This document shows, one piece after another, positions 30,840 through 39,497 of a stretch of DNA of 50,244 nt. The translations under genes were made by a program, and so were the position numbers. Position 1 is the first letter of the stretch. Each line of letters opens with the position of its first letter. Source of the stretch: Pseudomonadota bacterium (GTDB lineage: Bacteria > Pseudomonadota > Gammaproteobacteria > Steroidobacterales > MnTg04); contig JADFSO010000019.1 in the NCBI GenBank assembly GCA_022560735.1, positions 1 to 50,244 of the forward strand, read 5' to 3'. Under the pieces are notes generated by a model. That model made no database searches. It was not told where the DNA came from and saw only the letters and a program-made list of their open reading frames with translations.

Positions 30840-31691
30840 TCAATCGCGCAACTGCGCGGATTTCAGCGTGTTTTCCAGCAATATGGCCACCGTCATCGGC
30901 CCGACCCCGCCCGGGACCGGGGTAATCCAGGCCGCTCTCTTGCTGGCTTCGGCAAAGCCCACATCGCCGACCAGCTTGCCGTCGTTCGTCCGGTTGATCC
31001 CGACATCGACGACCACCGCGCCATCGGCAATCCATTCGCCCGGGATCAGCCCCGGTTTGCCGACCGCGGCCACGAGGATTTCAGCCTTTTCGACCCGCGC
31101 GCGCAGGTCCCTGGTGAAACTGTGACAAATGGTGACGGTGGCGTTGGCCAGCAACAACTCCAGCGCAATCGGCCGGCCCACGATATTCGACCTGCCGACC
31201 ACGACCGCATCCTTGCCGCGGATATCGATCCCGTTGGCTGCCAGCAGACGCATGATGCCCAGCGACGTGCAAGGGCGCAGGCGTGGTGCGCCCTGGGTAA
31301 GCAAGCCGATGTTGACGGAGTGAAAACCGTCGACGTCCTTGAGCGGGCCGATCGCCTCGGTGATGGCGTTTTCGTCGATCTGATCGGGCAGCGGGAGCTG
31401 CACCAGGATGCCGTCTATTTCCTCGTCCTGGTTGAGCTGGTCGATCAACTCCAGCAGTTTTGCTTGCGAAGTATCCGCCGGCAGGTCAAACGCTTTCGAG
31501 AGAATTCCTGCTTCCTCGCAGGCCTTGCGTTTCTTGCCGACATAGATTCCCGACGCAGGGTCGTCGCCGACCAGGACGACCGCCAGGCCGGGTCGCCTGA
31601 GCCCCTGGGCGAGACGCTCTTCCACGGCCAGGCGCACGCTCTCCCTGACCTGTTTCGCGACGATTTTTCCATCCAGTAATCTGGCTGCCAT
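30840..31691 (-). CDS. folD: methylenetetrahydrofolate dehydrogenase/cyclohydrolase
   Basis: FolD interconverts 5,10-methylene- and 10-formyl-tetrahydrofolate with NADP. The 283-residue protein has [16 protein letters not shown] with the catalytic lysine, LVQLPLP, and the NADP-binding GRSNIVGRP, with DVGINR and [11 protein letters not shown] near the end. I chose the ATG at 31691 (MAARLLDGK); the frame is open upstream to 31775, but that extension has no family similarity. It diverges from the tRNA cluster, and its 5' region contains a perfect 14-bp palindrome. Confidence 0.96.
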   Translation of the reverse strand: MAARLLDGKIVAKQVRESVRLAVEERLAQGLRRPGLAVVLVGDDPASGIYVGKKRKACEEAGILSKAFDLPADTSQAKLLELIDQLNQDEEIDGILVQLPLPDQIDENAITEAIGPLKDVDGFHSVNIGLLTQGAPRLRPCTSLGIMRLLAANGIDIRGKDAVVVGRSNIVGRPIALELLLANATVTICHSFTRDLRARVEKAEILVAAVGKPGLIPGEWIADGAVVVDVGINRTNDGKLVGDVGFAEASKRAAWITPVPGGVGPMTVAILLENTLKSAQLRD

Positions 31692-31747
31692 TTTCGATTC
31701 CCGCCATCCGCGAAAGGCGCGAATTATACACAGCCGCTGCCGTCCCA

Positions 31748-31761
31748 CGTGAATATTCACG
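31748..31761. promoter_or_regulatory. perfect 14-bp palindrome upstream of folD
   Basis: CGTGAATATTCACG at 31748-31761 is a perfect palindrome about 57 bases before the folD start, in the divergent folD/tRNA-Pro gap (31692-31873). It has the size of a dimeric repressor site, but no regulator can be named. The rest of this gap holds only a possible tRNA promoter. Confidence 0.35.
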
Positions 31762-31795
31762 CTGTGCCCGAGCATTGGTTATGCTGCCAAATAAC

Positions 31796-31824
31796 TACAC
31801 AGCGGACCTGAGCTGACGTATCAT
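31796..31824 (+). promoter_or_regulatory. possible promoter of the tRNA-Pro/Arg/His cluster
   Basis: TACACA (31796-31801), 17 bases and TATCAT (31819-31824) precede tRNA-Pro by about 50 bases. A GC-rich stretch follows the -10 box, as in stringently controlled stable-RNA promoters. The -10 is bracketed by the inverted repeat TGACG/CGTCA (31814-31830). Confidence 0.4.
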
Positions 31825-31873
31825 GCGTCACCCGCGCGAAGGGGCGATGATCGCTGCTGCAGGCGGGTAGTCG

Positions 31874-31950
31874 CGGGGCATAGCGCAGCTTGGTAGCGCG
31901 TCTGCTTTGGGAGCAGAAGGTCGGGGGTTCGAATCCCTCTGCCCCGACCA
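31874..31950 (+). tRNA. tRNA-Pro (anticodon TGG)
   Basis: A 77-base cloverleaf with acceptor CGGGGCA paired to TGCCCCG, discriminator A and encoded CCA. The anticodon loop CTTTGGGA reads TGG, and the T arm carries GGTTCGAATCC. It is first in a run of tRNA genes on the plus strand. Confidence 0.97.
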
Positions 31951-31975
31951 GATGTCTGGTCCGTATGCCGTATCT

Positions 31976-32052
31976 GCGCCCGTAGCTCAACCGGATAGAG
32001 CATCGGCCTTCTAAGCCGAGGGTTGCAGGTTCGAGTCCTGCCGGGCGCGCCA
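31976..32052 (+). tRNA. tRNA-Arg (anticodon TCT)
   Basis: A 77-base cloverleaf with acceptor GCGCCCG paired to CGGGCGC, discriminator G and encoded CCA. The anticodon loop CTTCTAA reads TCT, and the T arm has GGTTCGAGTCC. It lies 25 bases after tRNA-Pro. Confidence 0.97.
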
Positions 32053-32099
32053 GATTGAACGAAAACAGGTAAAATAGACACATCTTAAAGAGAAATTAT

Positions 32100-32176
32100 G
32101 GTGGGCGTAGCTCAGTTGGTAGAGCCCCGGATTGTGATTCCGGTGGTCGTGGGTTCGAGCCCCATCGTCCACCCCA
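32100..32176 (+). tRNA. tRNA-His (anticodon GTG)
   Basis: A 77-base tRNA counting the extra G(-1) at 32100, which pairs with C73, the histidine identity element. The acceptor GTGGGCG pairs with CGTCCAC with one G-T wobble, and CCA is encoded. The anticodon loop TTGTGAT reads GTG. A decayed copy follows about 20 bases downstream. Confidence 0.96.
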
Positions 32177-32196
32177 AATTTTTTTAGCGAAGGCAC

Positions 32197-32262
32197 GGAG
32201 GGCGTAGCGGGGCCGCGCAGCGGCAGGGTAGAGCCCCGGATTGTGATTCCAGTGGTCCAGGG
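32197..32262 (+). pseudogene. decayed tRNA-His copy
   Basis: GGAGGGCGTAGC resembles the 5' end of the tRNA-His at 32100. A GC-rich insertion-like stretch then replaces the D loop. AGAGCCCCGGATTGTGATTCC, covering the D-arm end and nearly the whole anticodon arm, matches the real tRNA, with CCAGTGG in place of CCGGTGG further on. The variable region is followed by CCAGGG, and no T arm or 3' acceptor strand exists. It cannot fold as a tRNA. A tandem duplication of tRNA-His followed by decay explains it. From 32263 to 32302 nothing else is recognisable. Confidence 0.75.
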
Positions 32263-32302
32263 AATGACAGAATAACGAGAAAGCGATTTAGCAGGGAATT
32301 TT

Positions 32303-32378
32303 GGGGGACTAGCTCAATTGGCAGAGCATCGGACTCTTAATCCGCAGGTTCGGGGTTCGATTCCCCGGTCCCCCACCA
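32303..32378 (+). tRNA. tRNA-Lys (anticodon CTT)
   Basis: A 76-base cloverleaf with acceptor GGGGGAC paired to GTCCCCC, discriminator A and encoded CCA. The loop CTCTTAA reads CTT. The T arm has GGTTCGATTCC. A strong hairpin terminator follows directly. Confidence 0.96.
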
Positions 32379-32382
32379 AAAC

Positions 32383-32409
32383 AAAAAGCAGCGCCGGACG
32401 CTGCTTTTT
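32383..32409 (+). terminator. intrinsic terminator after tRNA-Lys
   Basis: AAAAAGCAGCG and CGCTGCTTTTT form a perfect 11-bp stem with a five-base loop, and the 3' arm ends in a T run. It ends the tRNA-Pro to tRNA-Lys transcript. Its symmetry would also allow termination from the other strand. Confidence 0.88.
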
Positions 32410-32512
32410 CGTTGTTGCGGAGGGCGTTTCCTGCGTGGAATCAGTGCGGCGCAGCGCTTGTTAAAGTGATAGACTGCGCGCCGTTTGGCTATCCGGCGGC
32501 TTACCCGATGGG

Positions 32513-32518
32513 TATAAT
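32513..32518 (+). promoter_or_regulatory. -10 box before tRNA-Leu and tig
   Basis: A perfect TATAAT lies 47 bases before tRNA-Leu. No good -35 stands at the usual distance (TTGGCT at 32485 is 22 bases away), so only the -10 is clear. It probably drives tRNA-Leu and perhaps tig. Confidence 0.45.
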
Positions 32519-32565
32519 CCGCTGCCCCGTGCAGCCATGAGTGGCGCAAGAGAGGGACAGTTTCA

Positions 32566-32652
32566 GCGAAAGTGGCGGAACTGGCAGACGCGCAGGGTTT
32601 AGGTCCCTGTGGGGTAAAACCCGTGAGAGTTCGAGTCTCTCCTTTCGCACCA
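32566..32652 (+). tRNA. tRNA-Leu (anticodon TAG)
   Basis: An 87-base class II tRNA with a long variable arm (TGTGGGGTAAAACCCGT). The acceptor GCGAAAG pairs with CTTTCGC, with discriminator A and encoded CCA. The anticodon loop reads TAG. It lies 62 bases before the trigger factor gene on the same strand. Confidence 0.96.
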
Positions 32653-32714
32653 GACAGCCTGGACGATGGCGGTATTGGCCATCGACCATGTTTATTAATA
32701 TGAGGAAAAACAAC

Positions 32715-34010
32715 ATGTTGGTGTCGGTAGAAACGACCCAGGGTCTGGAACGGCGGATGAAAGTGCAGGTTCCCGCCGAGCGTATCGACTCAGAAGTCGA
32801 CCAGCGTCTGCGCAGGGTCGGCAAATCGGCCAAGCTCAAGGGCTTCCGCCCGGGCAAGGCGCCGATGAAAGTAATCCGCCAGCATTACGGCGGCGAGGTG
32901 CGCCGCGATGTGGTCGGCGAGCTCATGCAGCGGACTTATGCCGAAGCCATCGGCCAGGAAAAGCTGCGGCCGGCCAGCAATCCCAGGATCGAAGCCGATG
33001 AAGTGACCGAGGGCAAGGACCTCAGATATACGGCGGTGTTCGAGGTTTACCCGGAAATCAAGATCAAGGGTCTGTCGTCGATCAAGGTCAACAAACCCAC
33101 GGCCGATATCGTCGACGAGGATATCGATCGGATGCTGGAAAACCTGCGCAGGCAACGCGCCACCTGGCAAAAGGTCGAGCGCGCAGCCGGCGAAGGCGAC
33201 CGGGTCGTCATCGACTTCAGCGGGCGCATCGATGGCGAGACCTTTGCCGGCAGCAGCGGGGAAAAAGTCCCGATCGTCCGTGGCGACGGGCAAATGCTGC
33301 CGGACTTCGAAAAGGGCCTGAACGGAATCTCGGCCGGTGAGTCACGCAGTTTCCCGGTCGTGTTCCCGGACGATTACCACGCCGCCGACCTGGCCGGCAA
33401 AACCGCCGAGTTCGAAGCCAGCTGCGAATCCGTGGAACAGCAGGTGTTGCCCGAGCTGGATGATGAGTTTTGCGCCGCCTACGGAGTCAAAGAGGGGGGG
33501 CTCGAAAAACTGCGCAAAGAAATTCGGCAAAACATGCAAACCGAACTCGAACAGAAAATTCAGGCCAGCCTGAAGGGCCAGCTATTGGACCAATTGCTGC
33601 AGAAAAACCCGCTCGAAATTCCCGCCGCGCTGATCGACCAGGAAATTCACACCATGCAGCACGACGCGATGAAAAGAATGGGAATCAAGGACCACAACCA
33701 GGCGCCGCCGAGCGAAGCCTTCGAGGAACAGGCGCGCCGCCGGGTTGGCCTGGGACTGCTGATCAATGAAATCATCAAGTCACAGCAGCTCGAAGCCGAC
33801 AAGGAAAGGGTCGCCCGGAGGCTCGACCAGATCGCCAGCGGTTTCAGCGATCCGCAGCAGATCCTGCAGGCATATACCAGCAATCCCGGTATGATGAGCC
33901 AGGTCGAGATGATGGTCCTCGAACAACAGGCCGTGGATTGGGCGCTCGGGCAGGTCAAACAATCCGACCAGCCCAGGAGTTTTAGCGAAATCATGGATTT
34001 CGAGGCCTGA
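32715..34010 (+). CDS. tig: trigger factor (ribosome-bound chaperone, PPIase)
   Basis: Trigger factor binds ribosomal protein L23 at the exit tunnel and shields nascent chains. The 431-residue protein has the N-terminal ribosome-binding signature [10 protein letters not shown], a central FKBP-type isomerase domain (~150-245, [14 protein letters not shown]) and the long helical C-terminal chaperone domain. The ATG at 32715 ([14 protein letters not shown]) matches the family start and follows an AGGA site; an ATG five codons upstream is less likely. tig-clpP-clpX-lon is the classic order. Confidence 0.96.
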   Translation: MLVSVETTQGLERRMKVQVPAERIDSEVDQRLRRVGKSAKLKGFRPGKAPMKVIRQHYGGEVRRDVVGELMQRTYAEAIGQEKLRPASNPRIEADEVTEGKDLRYTAVFEVYPEIKIKGLSSIKVNKPTADIVDEDIDRMLENLRRQRATWQKVERAAGEGDRVVIDFSGRIDGETFAGSSGEKVPIVRGDGQMLPDFEKGLNGISAGESRSFPVVFPDDYHAADLAGKTAEFEASCESVEQQVLPELDDEFCAAYGVKEGGLEKLRKEIRQNMQTELEQKIQASLKGQLLDQLLQKNPLEIPAALIDQEIHTMQHDAMKRMGIKDHNQAPPSEAFEEQARRRVGLGLLINEIIKSQQLEADKERVARRLDQIASGFSDPQQILQAYTSNPGMMSQVEMMVLEQQAVDWALGQVKQSDQPRSFSEIMDFEA

Positions 34011-34063
34011 AATGCGACGGCACGGAATCTGTATCAAAGGCGGGCAACATGAGGGAGATTGAA

Positions 34064-34705
34064 ATGAACCTGGTACCAATGGTGGTCGAGCAGACCGCCC
34101 GCGGTGAGCGCGCCTATGACATCTATTCCCGGCTGCTAAAAGACCGCGTGGTGTTCATGGTCGGTGGGATCGAAGACCAGGTGGCAAACCTGATCGTTGC
34201 GCAGTTGCTCTACCTGGAATCGGAGAACGCGGAGAAAGACATACACCTGTATATCAATTCGCCGGGCGGTTCGGTCAGCGCCGGGCTCGCTATCTACGAC
34301 ACCATGCAGTTCGTGCGCCCGGATATCAGCACGATCTGCGTCGGCCAGGCCGCCAGCATGGGCGCGGTGCTGCTTGCCGGCGGCAAGAAGGGCAAACGCT
34401 ATGCGTTGCCGCATTCGCGGATGATGATCCACCAGCCGATCGGTGGTTTCCAGGGACAGGCCTCGGATATCGATATCCACGCGAGAGAAGTGTTGCAGAT
34501 GCGCGACCGCCTGAACGAGATCCTGGCCAACCACACCGGGCAGACTGTGGAACAAGTCGCCAGGGACACCGATCGCGACAATTTCATGGGTGGAACTGAG
34601 GCAATCAAGTACGGTCTGATTGATACGGTGCTCGAGCGCCGCGGCAAGGCTGGAGACGATCCTGAAAAAGCGCCAAGAAATGTCGAAAAAATCAAGAAAA
34701 AATAA
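34064..34705 (+). CDS. clpP: ATP-dependent Clp protease proteolytic subunit
   Basis: This 213-residue serine peptidase forms the barrel degraded into by ClpX or ClpA. The triad is visible: Ser98 in GQAASMGA, His123 in [10 protein letters not shown] and Asp172 in DTDRDNF. I chose the ATG at 34064 ([16 protein letters not shown]) because AGGGAG lies seven bases upstream; the ATG at 34049 would cover that site. It follows tig by 53 bases, and clpX, its ATPase partner, is next. Confidence 0.97.
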   Translation: MNLVPMVVEQTARGERAYDIYSRLLKDRVVFMVGGIEDQVANLIVAQLLYLESENAEKDIHLYINSPGGSVSAGLAIYDTMQFVRPDISTICVGQAASMGAVLLAGGKKGKRYALPHSRMMIHQPIGGFQGQASDIDIHAREVLQMRDRLNEILANHTGQTVEQVARDTDRDNFMGGTEAIKYGLIDTVLERRGKAGDDPEKAPRNVEKIKKK

Positions 34706-34846
34706 CGAATCTTCAACGAGTTACCGCGAACTTCGCGGAAAAATCCGGTACTATTTCTTTGCATGCCATGGGGCCGCCATGCTATACAGGCGGCAACCCG
34801 GCTTGCGGCAGCCAGGAAAAGGGATTTTCTATACCGAGGACGGTGT

Positions 34847-36139
34847 ATGAGCGACGAAACAAGCGGCAAAGACGAAGGTAAACTGCTGTATTGTTCTTTT
34901 TGCGGCAAGAGCCAGCATGAAGTCAGGAAACTGATCGCCGGCCCGTCGGTTTTTGTCTGCGATGAGTGTGTCGAGCTGTGCAACGACATCATCCGCGAAG
35001 AGCTCGATGAACGGGCCGACCAGGCGCGTGACGACCTGCCGCGACCCCACGAAATCAAGCAAACCCTCGATGACTACGTGATCGGCCAGGACCAGGCGAA
35101 AAAGGTCCTGGCGGTTGCCGTCTACAATCATTACAAGCGCCTGCAAAACCTCAGTGCCGATTCTTCGCGCGACCATATCGAGCTGGCCAAGAGCAATATC
35201 CTGCTGATCGGCCCGACCGGTTGCGGCAAAACGCTGCTGGCCGAGACCCTGGCCCGATTGCTCAATGTGCCATTCACGATTGCCGATGCGACCACGCTGA
35301 CCGAGGCGGGGTATGTCGGCGAGGACGTCGAAAACATCATTCAGAAGCTGCTGCAAAAATGCGACTACGACGTCGACAAGGCGCAGACCGGGATCGTCTA
35401 TATCGACGAAATCGACAAGATTTCGCGGAAATCGGATAACCCGTCGATCACCCGGGACGTTTCCGGCGAGGGCGTGCAACAGGCATTGCTGAAACTGATC
35501 GAAGGGACCGTCGCATCGGTGCCGCCCCAGGGCGGCCGCAAGCATCCGCAACAGGAATTCTTGCAGGTCAATACTGCGAATATCCTGTTTATCGTCGGCG
35601 GCGCTTTCGCCGGGCTCGAAAAAATCATCCTGAGCCGCTCCGACAAGAGCGGCATCGGCTTCGTCGCCGAGGTAAAAACCGCCGACAAGGATCTCAAGAT
35701 CGGCGAGCTTTTCCGTGACGTCGAGCCGGAAGACCTGATCAAGTTCGGGCTGATCCCCGAGTTTGTCGGCCGCCTGCCGATCGTTGCCACCCTCGATGAA
35801 CTGGACGAGGATGCCCTGGTCACGATACTCCAGACGCCGCGCAATGCCCTGACCAAGCAATACATCAAGTTGCTTGATATGGAAGGCGTGACGCTCGAAT
35901 TCCGCAAGGACGCGTTGCGCGCGATCGCCCGCAAGGCCATGAAGCGCAAGACCGGTGCGCGCGGTTTGCGCACCATACTCGAGCACGTGCTGCTGGACAC
36001 GATGTACGAGCTGCCGACGATGAAAAACGTGGTCAAGGTGGTCGTCGACGAAGCGGTGGTGGAAGGCGACACGCAACCGTATTTTGTTTATCAGACCGAA
36101 GACGAGCAGGAACAAAGAGCAACCGGCTCCGATCATTGA
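34847..36139 (+). CDS. clpX: ATP-dependent Clp protease ATP-binding subunit ClpX
   Basis: This 430-residue AAA+ unfoldase feeds tagged proteins to ClpP. An N-terminal zinc-binding domain has CSFCGK and CDECVELC. The AAA+ module has Walker A GPTGCGKT, Walker [10 protein letters not shown] and the pore loop GYVGEDVE. An IGF-type loop for ClpP docking is expected near the middle (KSGIGF). The ATG at 34847 follows GAGGA. The 141-base gap after clpP contains only a short GC hairpin (34724-34738), and no terminator was seen. Confidence 0.97.
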   Translation: MSDETSGKDEGKLLYCSFCGKSQHEVRKLIAGPSVFVCDECVELCNDIIREELDERADQARDDLPRPHEIKQTLDDYVIGQDQAKKVLAVAVYNHYKRLQNLSADSSRDHIELAKSNILLIGPTGCGKTLLAETLARLLNVPFTIADATTLTEAGYVGEDVENIIQKLLQKCDYDVDKAQTGIVYIDEIDKISRKSDNPSITRDVSGEGVQQALLKLIEGTVASVPPQGGRKHPQQEFLQVNTANILFIVGGAFAGLEKIILSRSDKSGIGFVAEVKTADKDLKIGELFRDVEPEDLIKFGLIPEFVGRLPIVATLDELDEDALVTILQTPRNALTKQYIKLLDMEGVTLEFRKDALRAIARKAMKRKTGARGLRTILEHVLLDTMYELPTMKNVVKVVVDEAVVEGDTQPYFVYQTEDEQEQRATGSDH

Positions 36140-36144
36140 GCGGA

Positions 36145-36187
36145 GGAAGCTCTGATCTATTCATCAGCGAAGTAGATCAGAGCTTCC
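36145..36187. other. 15-bp inverted repeat between clpX and lon
   Basis: GGAAGCTCTGATCTA (36145-36159) and its exact reverse complement (36173-36187) flank a 13-base loop. No T run follows, so it is not a standard terminator. It begins six bases after the clpX stop and ends just before the lon sigma-32 promoter; it may end or attenuate clpX transcription or protect its 3' end. Confidence 0.6.
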
Positions 36188-36192
36188 CAAAG

Positions 36193-36219
36193 CTTGAAAT
36201 TACCGGCGTTTGCCTCCAT
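36193..36219 (+). promoter_or_regulatory. sigma-32 heat-shock promoter of lon
   Basis: CTTGAAA (36193-36199) is an exact -35 match to the sigma-32 consensus. After 14 bases CTCCAT (36214-36219) matches CCCCAT at five of six positions. The start site would be near 36227, about 65 bases before the lon start codon. lon is a sigma-32 target in E. coli. Confidence 0.7.
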
Positions 36220-36292
36220 AAAAGCTCAACGAGGCCGATGTCTGTATGGATGTTGACCAGGTAGTCCCCCGATCCGTTGAGGTGTTGACGAC

Positions 36293-38743
36293 GTGCCCAG
36301 TGACAAACCAGCAAAACCCGAGAATCCCGAGATAGCGGGCATGCGCACCGATGCCGTGCCGGTCCTTCCGTTGCGCGATGTGGTGGTGTATCCGCACATG
36401 GTCATCCCGCTGTTTGTCGGCCGCGAACGGTCGATCCAGGCGCTGGACAAGGCGATGCACGAGGGCAAGCAGATTGTCCTGGTTGCCCAGACCCAGGCGG
36501 ATGTCGACGAGCCGAGTGTCGATGACCTGTATAGCATGGGGACGCTGGCGACCATTTTGCAATTGCTGAAGCTGCCGGACGGCACGGTCAAGGTGCTGGT
36601 CGAAGGCGGTGACCGGGTCAGGATAGATGAATATCATGTCGGCGAATATTTTTCCGCATCGATAACGGTGCTCGGCGAAGACGAAGATTTTGACGAGCGC
36701 GAAATGGACGTGATGTGCCGCTCGGTGATCAGCCAGTTCGAACAATACGTCAAGCTCAACAAGAAAGTGCCGCCGGAGATCCTGACCTCGCTGGCCGGCA
36801 TCGAGCAGCCGGGCCGCCTGGCCGATACGGTCGCGGCGCACATGGCGCTGAAGCTGTCGGAAAAACAGAAAATACTGGAAATCGCCGACGTGCGATCGCG
36901 GCTCGAACATGTGATGGGTCTGATCGATGGCGAAATCGACGTCTTGCACATCGAAAAACGCATCCGTGGCCGGGTCAAGCAACAGATGGAGAAAAGCCAG
37001 CGCGAGTACTACCTGAACGAGCAGATGAAAGCGATTCAGAAAGAACTCGGCGATATGGAAGATGCGCCAAACGACCTGGCCGATCTCGAGAAGAGAATTG
37101 GCGAAGCCGGGATGAGCAAGGAGGCGAAGGACAAAGCCACTTCCGAGCTGAACAAACTCAAGCTGATGTCACCGATGTCCGCGGAAGCCACCGTGGTGCG
37201 GAATTACATAGACTGGCTGCTCAAGGCGCCGTGGAAAAAACGCACCAAGGTCGGGCTCGATCTGAGCCAGGCGCAGGTCATCCTGGACGAAGATCATTAT
37301 GGTCTGGAGAAGGTCAAGGAGCGCATTCTCGAATACCTGGCCGTGCAGCAGCGGGTCAAAAAACTCAAAGGTCCGATCCTCTGCCTGGTCGGTCCGCCTG
37401 GCGTGGGCAAGACCTCGCTGGGGCAGAGCATCGCGCGGGCGACCGGGCGAAAATTCGTTCGCATGTCACTGGGCGGGGTCCGCGACGAGGCGGAAATCCG
37501 CGGTCACCGGCGCACCTACATCGGTTCGATGCCCGGCAAGATCATCCAGAACATGGCCAAGGCGGAGGTCCGTAACCCATTGTTTTTACTGGATGAAGTC
37601 GACAAGATGTCGATGGATTTCCGGGGTGACCCGTCATCGGCGCTGCTCGAGGTGCTGGACCCCGAGCAAAACTCGACTTTTGTCGACCACTATCTTGAGG
37701 TCGATTTCGATCTTTCCGAAACCATGTTCGTGTGCACGGCCAACAACACCTTGAATATCCCCCCGCCATTGCTCGATCGCATGGAAGTGATCCGGCTGGC
37801 CGGCTATACCGAGGACGAGAAAGCCAATATCGCGAGCCGCTACCTGGTGCCCAAACAGAAAGAGCAGAATGGCCTGCACGAGGATGAGCTGACCATTTCG
37901 AGTAACGCCCTGCTGGATATCATCAGGCATTACACGCGTGAAGCCGGGGTCCGAAACCTCGAACGCGAGATCGCAAAAATCTGCCGCAAGGCGGTCAAGG
38001 CCGAATTGCTCAGTCCGCAGAAGCGCAAGTTCAGGATTACCCCGAAACAACTGGAAAAATATCTCGGTGTACGCCAGTTTCGTTTTGGCCGTGCCGAAGA
38101 AAACGACCAGGTCGGCCAGGTTACCGGCCTGGCATGGACCGAGGTTGGCGGCGAACTGCTGACCATAGAAGCAGCCGTGGTTCCGGGCAAGGGCAAGCTG
38201 ATTCACACCGGCCAGCTCGGCGAAGTGATGCAGGAATCCATCCAGGCGGCGATGACCGTGGTGCGCAGCCGCGCGGCAATTCTGGGTATTGCAGAGGATT
38301 TTCACCGAAAACTGGACGTTCATATCCATGTTCCGGAGGGGGCCACACCGAAGGATGGACCCAGTGCCGGCGTCGGTATGTTGGTCGCTTTGGTGTCTGC
38401 ATTGACCGGTATCAAGGTACGTTCCGAGGTCGCCATGACCGGTGAAATCACCCTCCGCGGTGAGGTTCTGCCGATCGGCGGGCTCAAGGAAAAACTGCTT
38501 GCGGCCCATCGCGGCGGCATAGAAACGGTCTTGATCCCGAAGGAAAATGCTAAGGACCTCACGGAGATACCTCGCAATATTAAAGATAAACTCGACATAA
38601 GGCCGGTAAGATGGATCGACGAAGTGCTCGAAGTTGCGTTGCAGCACATGCCGTCGCCAATCGACGACAAGCCATCTGCTGCGAGCAAGGATGAGTCTCG
38701 CCGGGCAAGTAAAAAACGCAAAGACGAAGTGCACCCGCATTAG
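36293..38743 (+). CDS. lon: ATP-dependent protease La (Lon)
   Basis: This 816-residue AAA+ serine protease degrades misfolded and regulatory proteins. Domains in order: N-terminal LON substrate domain ([17 protein letters not shown]), coiled linker, AAA+ module (Walker [10 protein letters not shown]) and protease domain with the catalytic Ser in [11 protein letters not shown] and Lys in [15 protein letters not shown] basic tail ([11 protein letters not shown]) extends the C-terminus beyond E. coli Lon (784). I accept the GTG at 36293 because GAGGTG lies about nine bases upstream; an ATG at 36341 is the alternative. A sigma-32-type promoter precedes it. Confidence 0.96.
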   Translation: MPSDKPAKPENPEIAGMRTDAVPVLPLRDVVVYPHMVIPLFVGRERSIQALDKAMHEGKQIVLVAQTQADVDEPSVDDLYSMGTLATILQLLKLPDGTVKVLVEGGDRVRIDEYHVGEYFSASITVLGEDEDFDEREMDVMCRSVISQFEQYVKLNKKVPPEILTSLAGIEQPGRLADTVAAHMALKLSEKQKILEIADVRSRLEHVMGLIDGEIDVLHIEKRIRGRVKQQMEKSQREYYLNEQMKAIQKELGDMEDAPNDLADLEKRIGEAGMSKEAKDKATSELNKLKLMSPMSAEATVVRNYIDWLLKAPWKKRTKVGLDLSQAQVILDEDHYGLEKVKERILEYLAVQQRVKKLKGPILCLVGPPGVGKTSLGQSIARATGRKFVRMSLGGVRDEAEIRGHRRTYIGSMPGKIIQNMAKAEVRNPLFLLDEVDKMSMDFRGDPSSALLEVLDPEQNSTFVDHYLEVDFDLSETMFVCTANNTLNIPPPLLDRMEVIRLAGYTEDEKANIASRYLVPKQKEQNGLHEDELTISSNALLDIIRHYTREAGVRNLEREIAKICRKAVKAELLSPQKRKFRITPKQLEKYLGVRQFRFGRAEENDQVGQVTGLAWTEVGGELLTIEAAVVPGKGKLIHTGQLGEVMQESIQAAMTVVRSRAAILGIAEDFHRKLDVHIHVPEGATPKDGPSAGVGMLVALVSALTGIKVRSEVAMTGEITLRGEVLPIGGLKEKLLAAHRGGIETVLIPKENAKDLTEIPRNIKDKLDIRPVRWIDEVLEVALQHMPSPIDDKPSAASKDESRRASKKRKDEVHPH

Positions 38744-38785
38744 TTCCCGCGGCGTCCCGCTCCCGAAAATCCTTTTGCAGTTGTG

Positions 38786-38814
38786 TTGACAGCGGTTTTT
38801 GTCACTTGTTATAA
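38786..38814 (+). promoter_or_regulatory. strong sigma-70 promoter of hupB
   Basis: A perfect TTGACA (38786-38791), a 17-base spacer and TTATAA (38809-38814) form the best vegetative promoter in the window. The start site would be near 38821, leaving a leader of about 140 bases before hupB, consistent with an abundant protein. Confidence 0.8.
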
Positions 38815-38819
38815 GTGAC
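38801..38819. promoter_or_regulatory. inverted repeat over the hupB -10 box
   Basis: GTCACTT (38801-38807) and AAGTGAC (38813-38819) form a perfect 7-bp inverted repeat with five bases between, centred on the -10 box. Its placement is that of an operator that would block RNA polymerase; no matching regulator is known to me. Confidence 0.45.
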
Positions 38820-38961
38820 CCACGCCGTAACGGACGGCACCGTTGTTGATCGCAGTTTCGCCGGTTTTTTATTTCACGACGACCGGTGATATTGATTCGG
38901 GGGGGACGGATGCAATCGCATCCGTGGGAAGTCAACTTACTAACCTTACAAGGTGACCTAA

Positions 38962-39234
38962 ATGAACAAAGGCCAACTGATTGAAGCAGTAGCAAGTGCA
39001 AGTAATCTTTCCAAAGCAGATGCAGGCAGAGCCGTCGAAGGCATCTTGTCGTCGATTACGGCGGCCCTGGTGAGCGGTGACAATGTGGCCCTGGTGGGCT
39101 TCGGCACCTTCCAGGTAAAACAGCGTGCGGCACGCAATGGCCGTAATCCAAAGACCGGTGCAACGATCTTTATTCCGGCCAGTAAAGCACCCACATTCAA
39201 AGCTGGTAAAGGCCTGAAAGCTGCCGTAAACTAG
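38962..39234 (+). CDS. hupB: DNA-binding protein HU-beta
   Basis: This 90-residue nucleoid protein bends and wraps DNA as a dimer. It shows the family [11 protein letters not shown] start, [21 protein letters not shown] with the beta-arm Arg-Asn-Pro tip, and [11 protein letters not shown] at the end. The ATG at 38962 follows an AAGGTGA ribosome site. lon-hupB-ppiD is a conserved order. Two tRNA genes follow immediately and may share its transcript, with the terminator at 39417. Confidence 0.97.
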   Translation: MNKGQLIEAVASASNLSKADAGRAVEGILSSITAALVSGDNVALVGFGTFQVKQRAARNGRNPKTGATIFIPASKAPTFKAGKGLKAAVN

Positions 39235-39250
39235 CGCGTCTTTCGGGCAC

Positions 39251-39323
39251 GGGTGCTTAGCTCAGTTGGGAGAGCGTCGCCTTTACACGGCGGATGTCGG
39301 GGGTTCGAGCCCCTCAGCACCCA
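39251..39323 (+). tRNA. tRNA-Val (anticodon TAC)
   Basis: Acceptor GGGTGCT pairs with AGCACCC, with discriminator A. The loop TTTACAC reads TAC and the T arm has GGTTCGAGCC. The 3' bases are ACCG, so the terminal CCA is not fully encoded, unlike the other tRNAs here, and must be completed by the CCA-adding enzyme. Confidence 0.95.
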
Positions 39324-39331
39324 CCGGCTGC

Positions 39332-39408
39332 GGAGTGGTAGTTCAGTTGGTTAGAATACCGGCCTGTCACGCCGGTGGTCGCGGGTTCGAGTCCCGTCCA
39401 CTCCGCCA
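39332..39408 (+). tRNA. tRNA-Asp (anticodon GTC)
   Basis: A 77-base cloverleaf with acceptor GGAGTGG paired to CCACTCC, discriminator G and encoded CCA. The loop CTGTCAC reads GTC. It lies eight bases after tRNA-Val and directly before a terminator. Confidence 0.97.
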
Positions 39409-39416
39409 TTAATGCC

Positions 39417-39445
39417 AGGGCGCCGATTCAGGCGCCCTTTTTTTT
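39417..39445 (+). terminator. intrinsic terminator after tRNA-Asp
   Basis: AGGGCGCC and GGCGCCCT form an 8-bp GC-rich stem with a six-base loop, followed by eight T residues. It closes the hupB-tRNA-Val-tRNA-Asp transcript. Confidence 0.92.
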
Positions 39446-39497
39446 GACCTGAGGAGTCCGCCGGACGCCTGTTTTTGATGGGAGTAGAACTGCCAGC

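Noticed and set aside
34724..34738. CCGCGAACTTCGCGG hairpin between clpP and clpX as a terminator
   Set aside because: The stem is short, the loop tiny and no T run follows; clpP-clpX co-transcription is expected.
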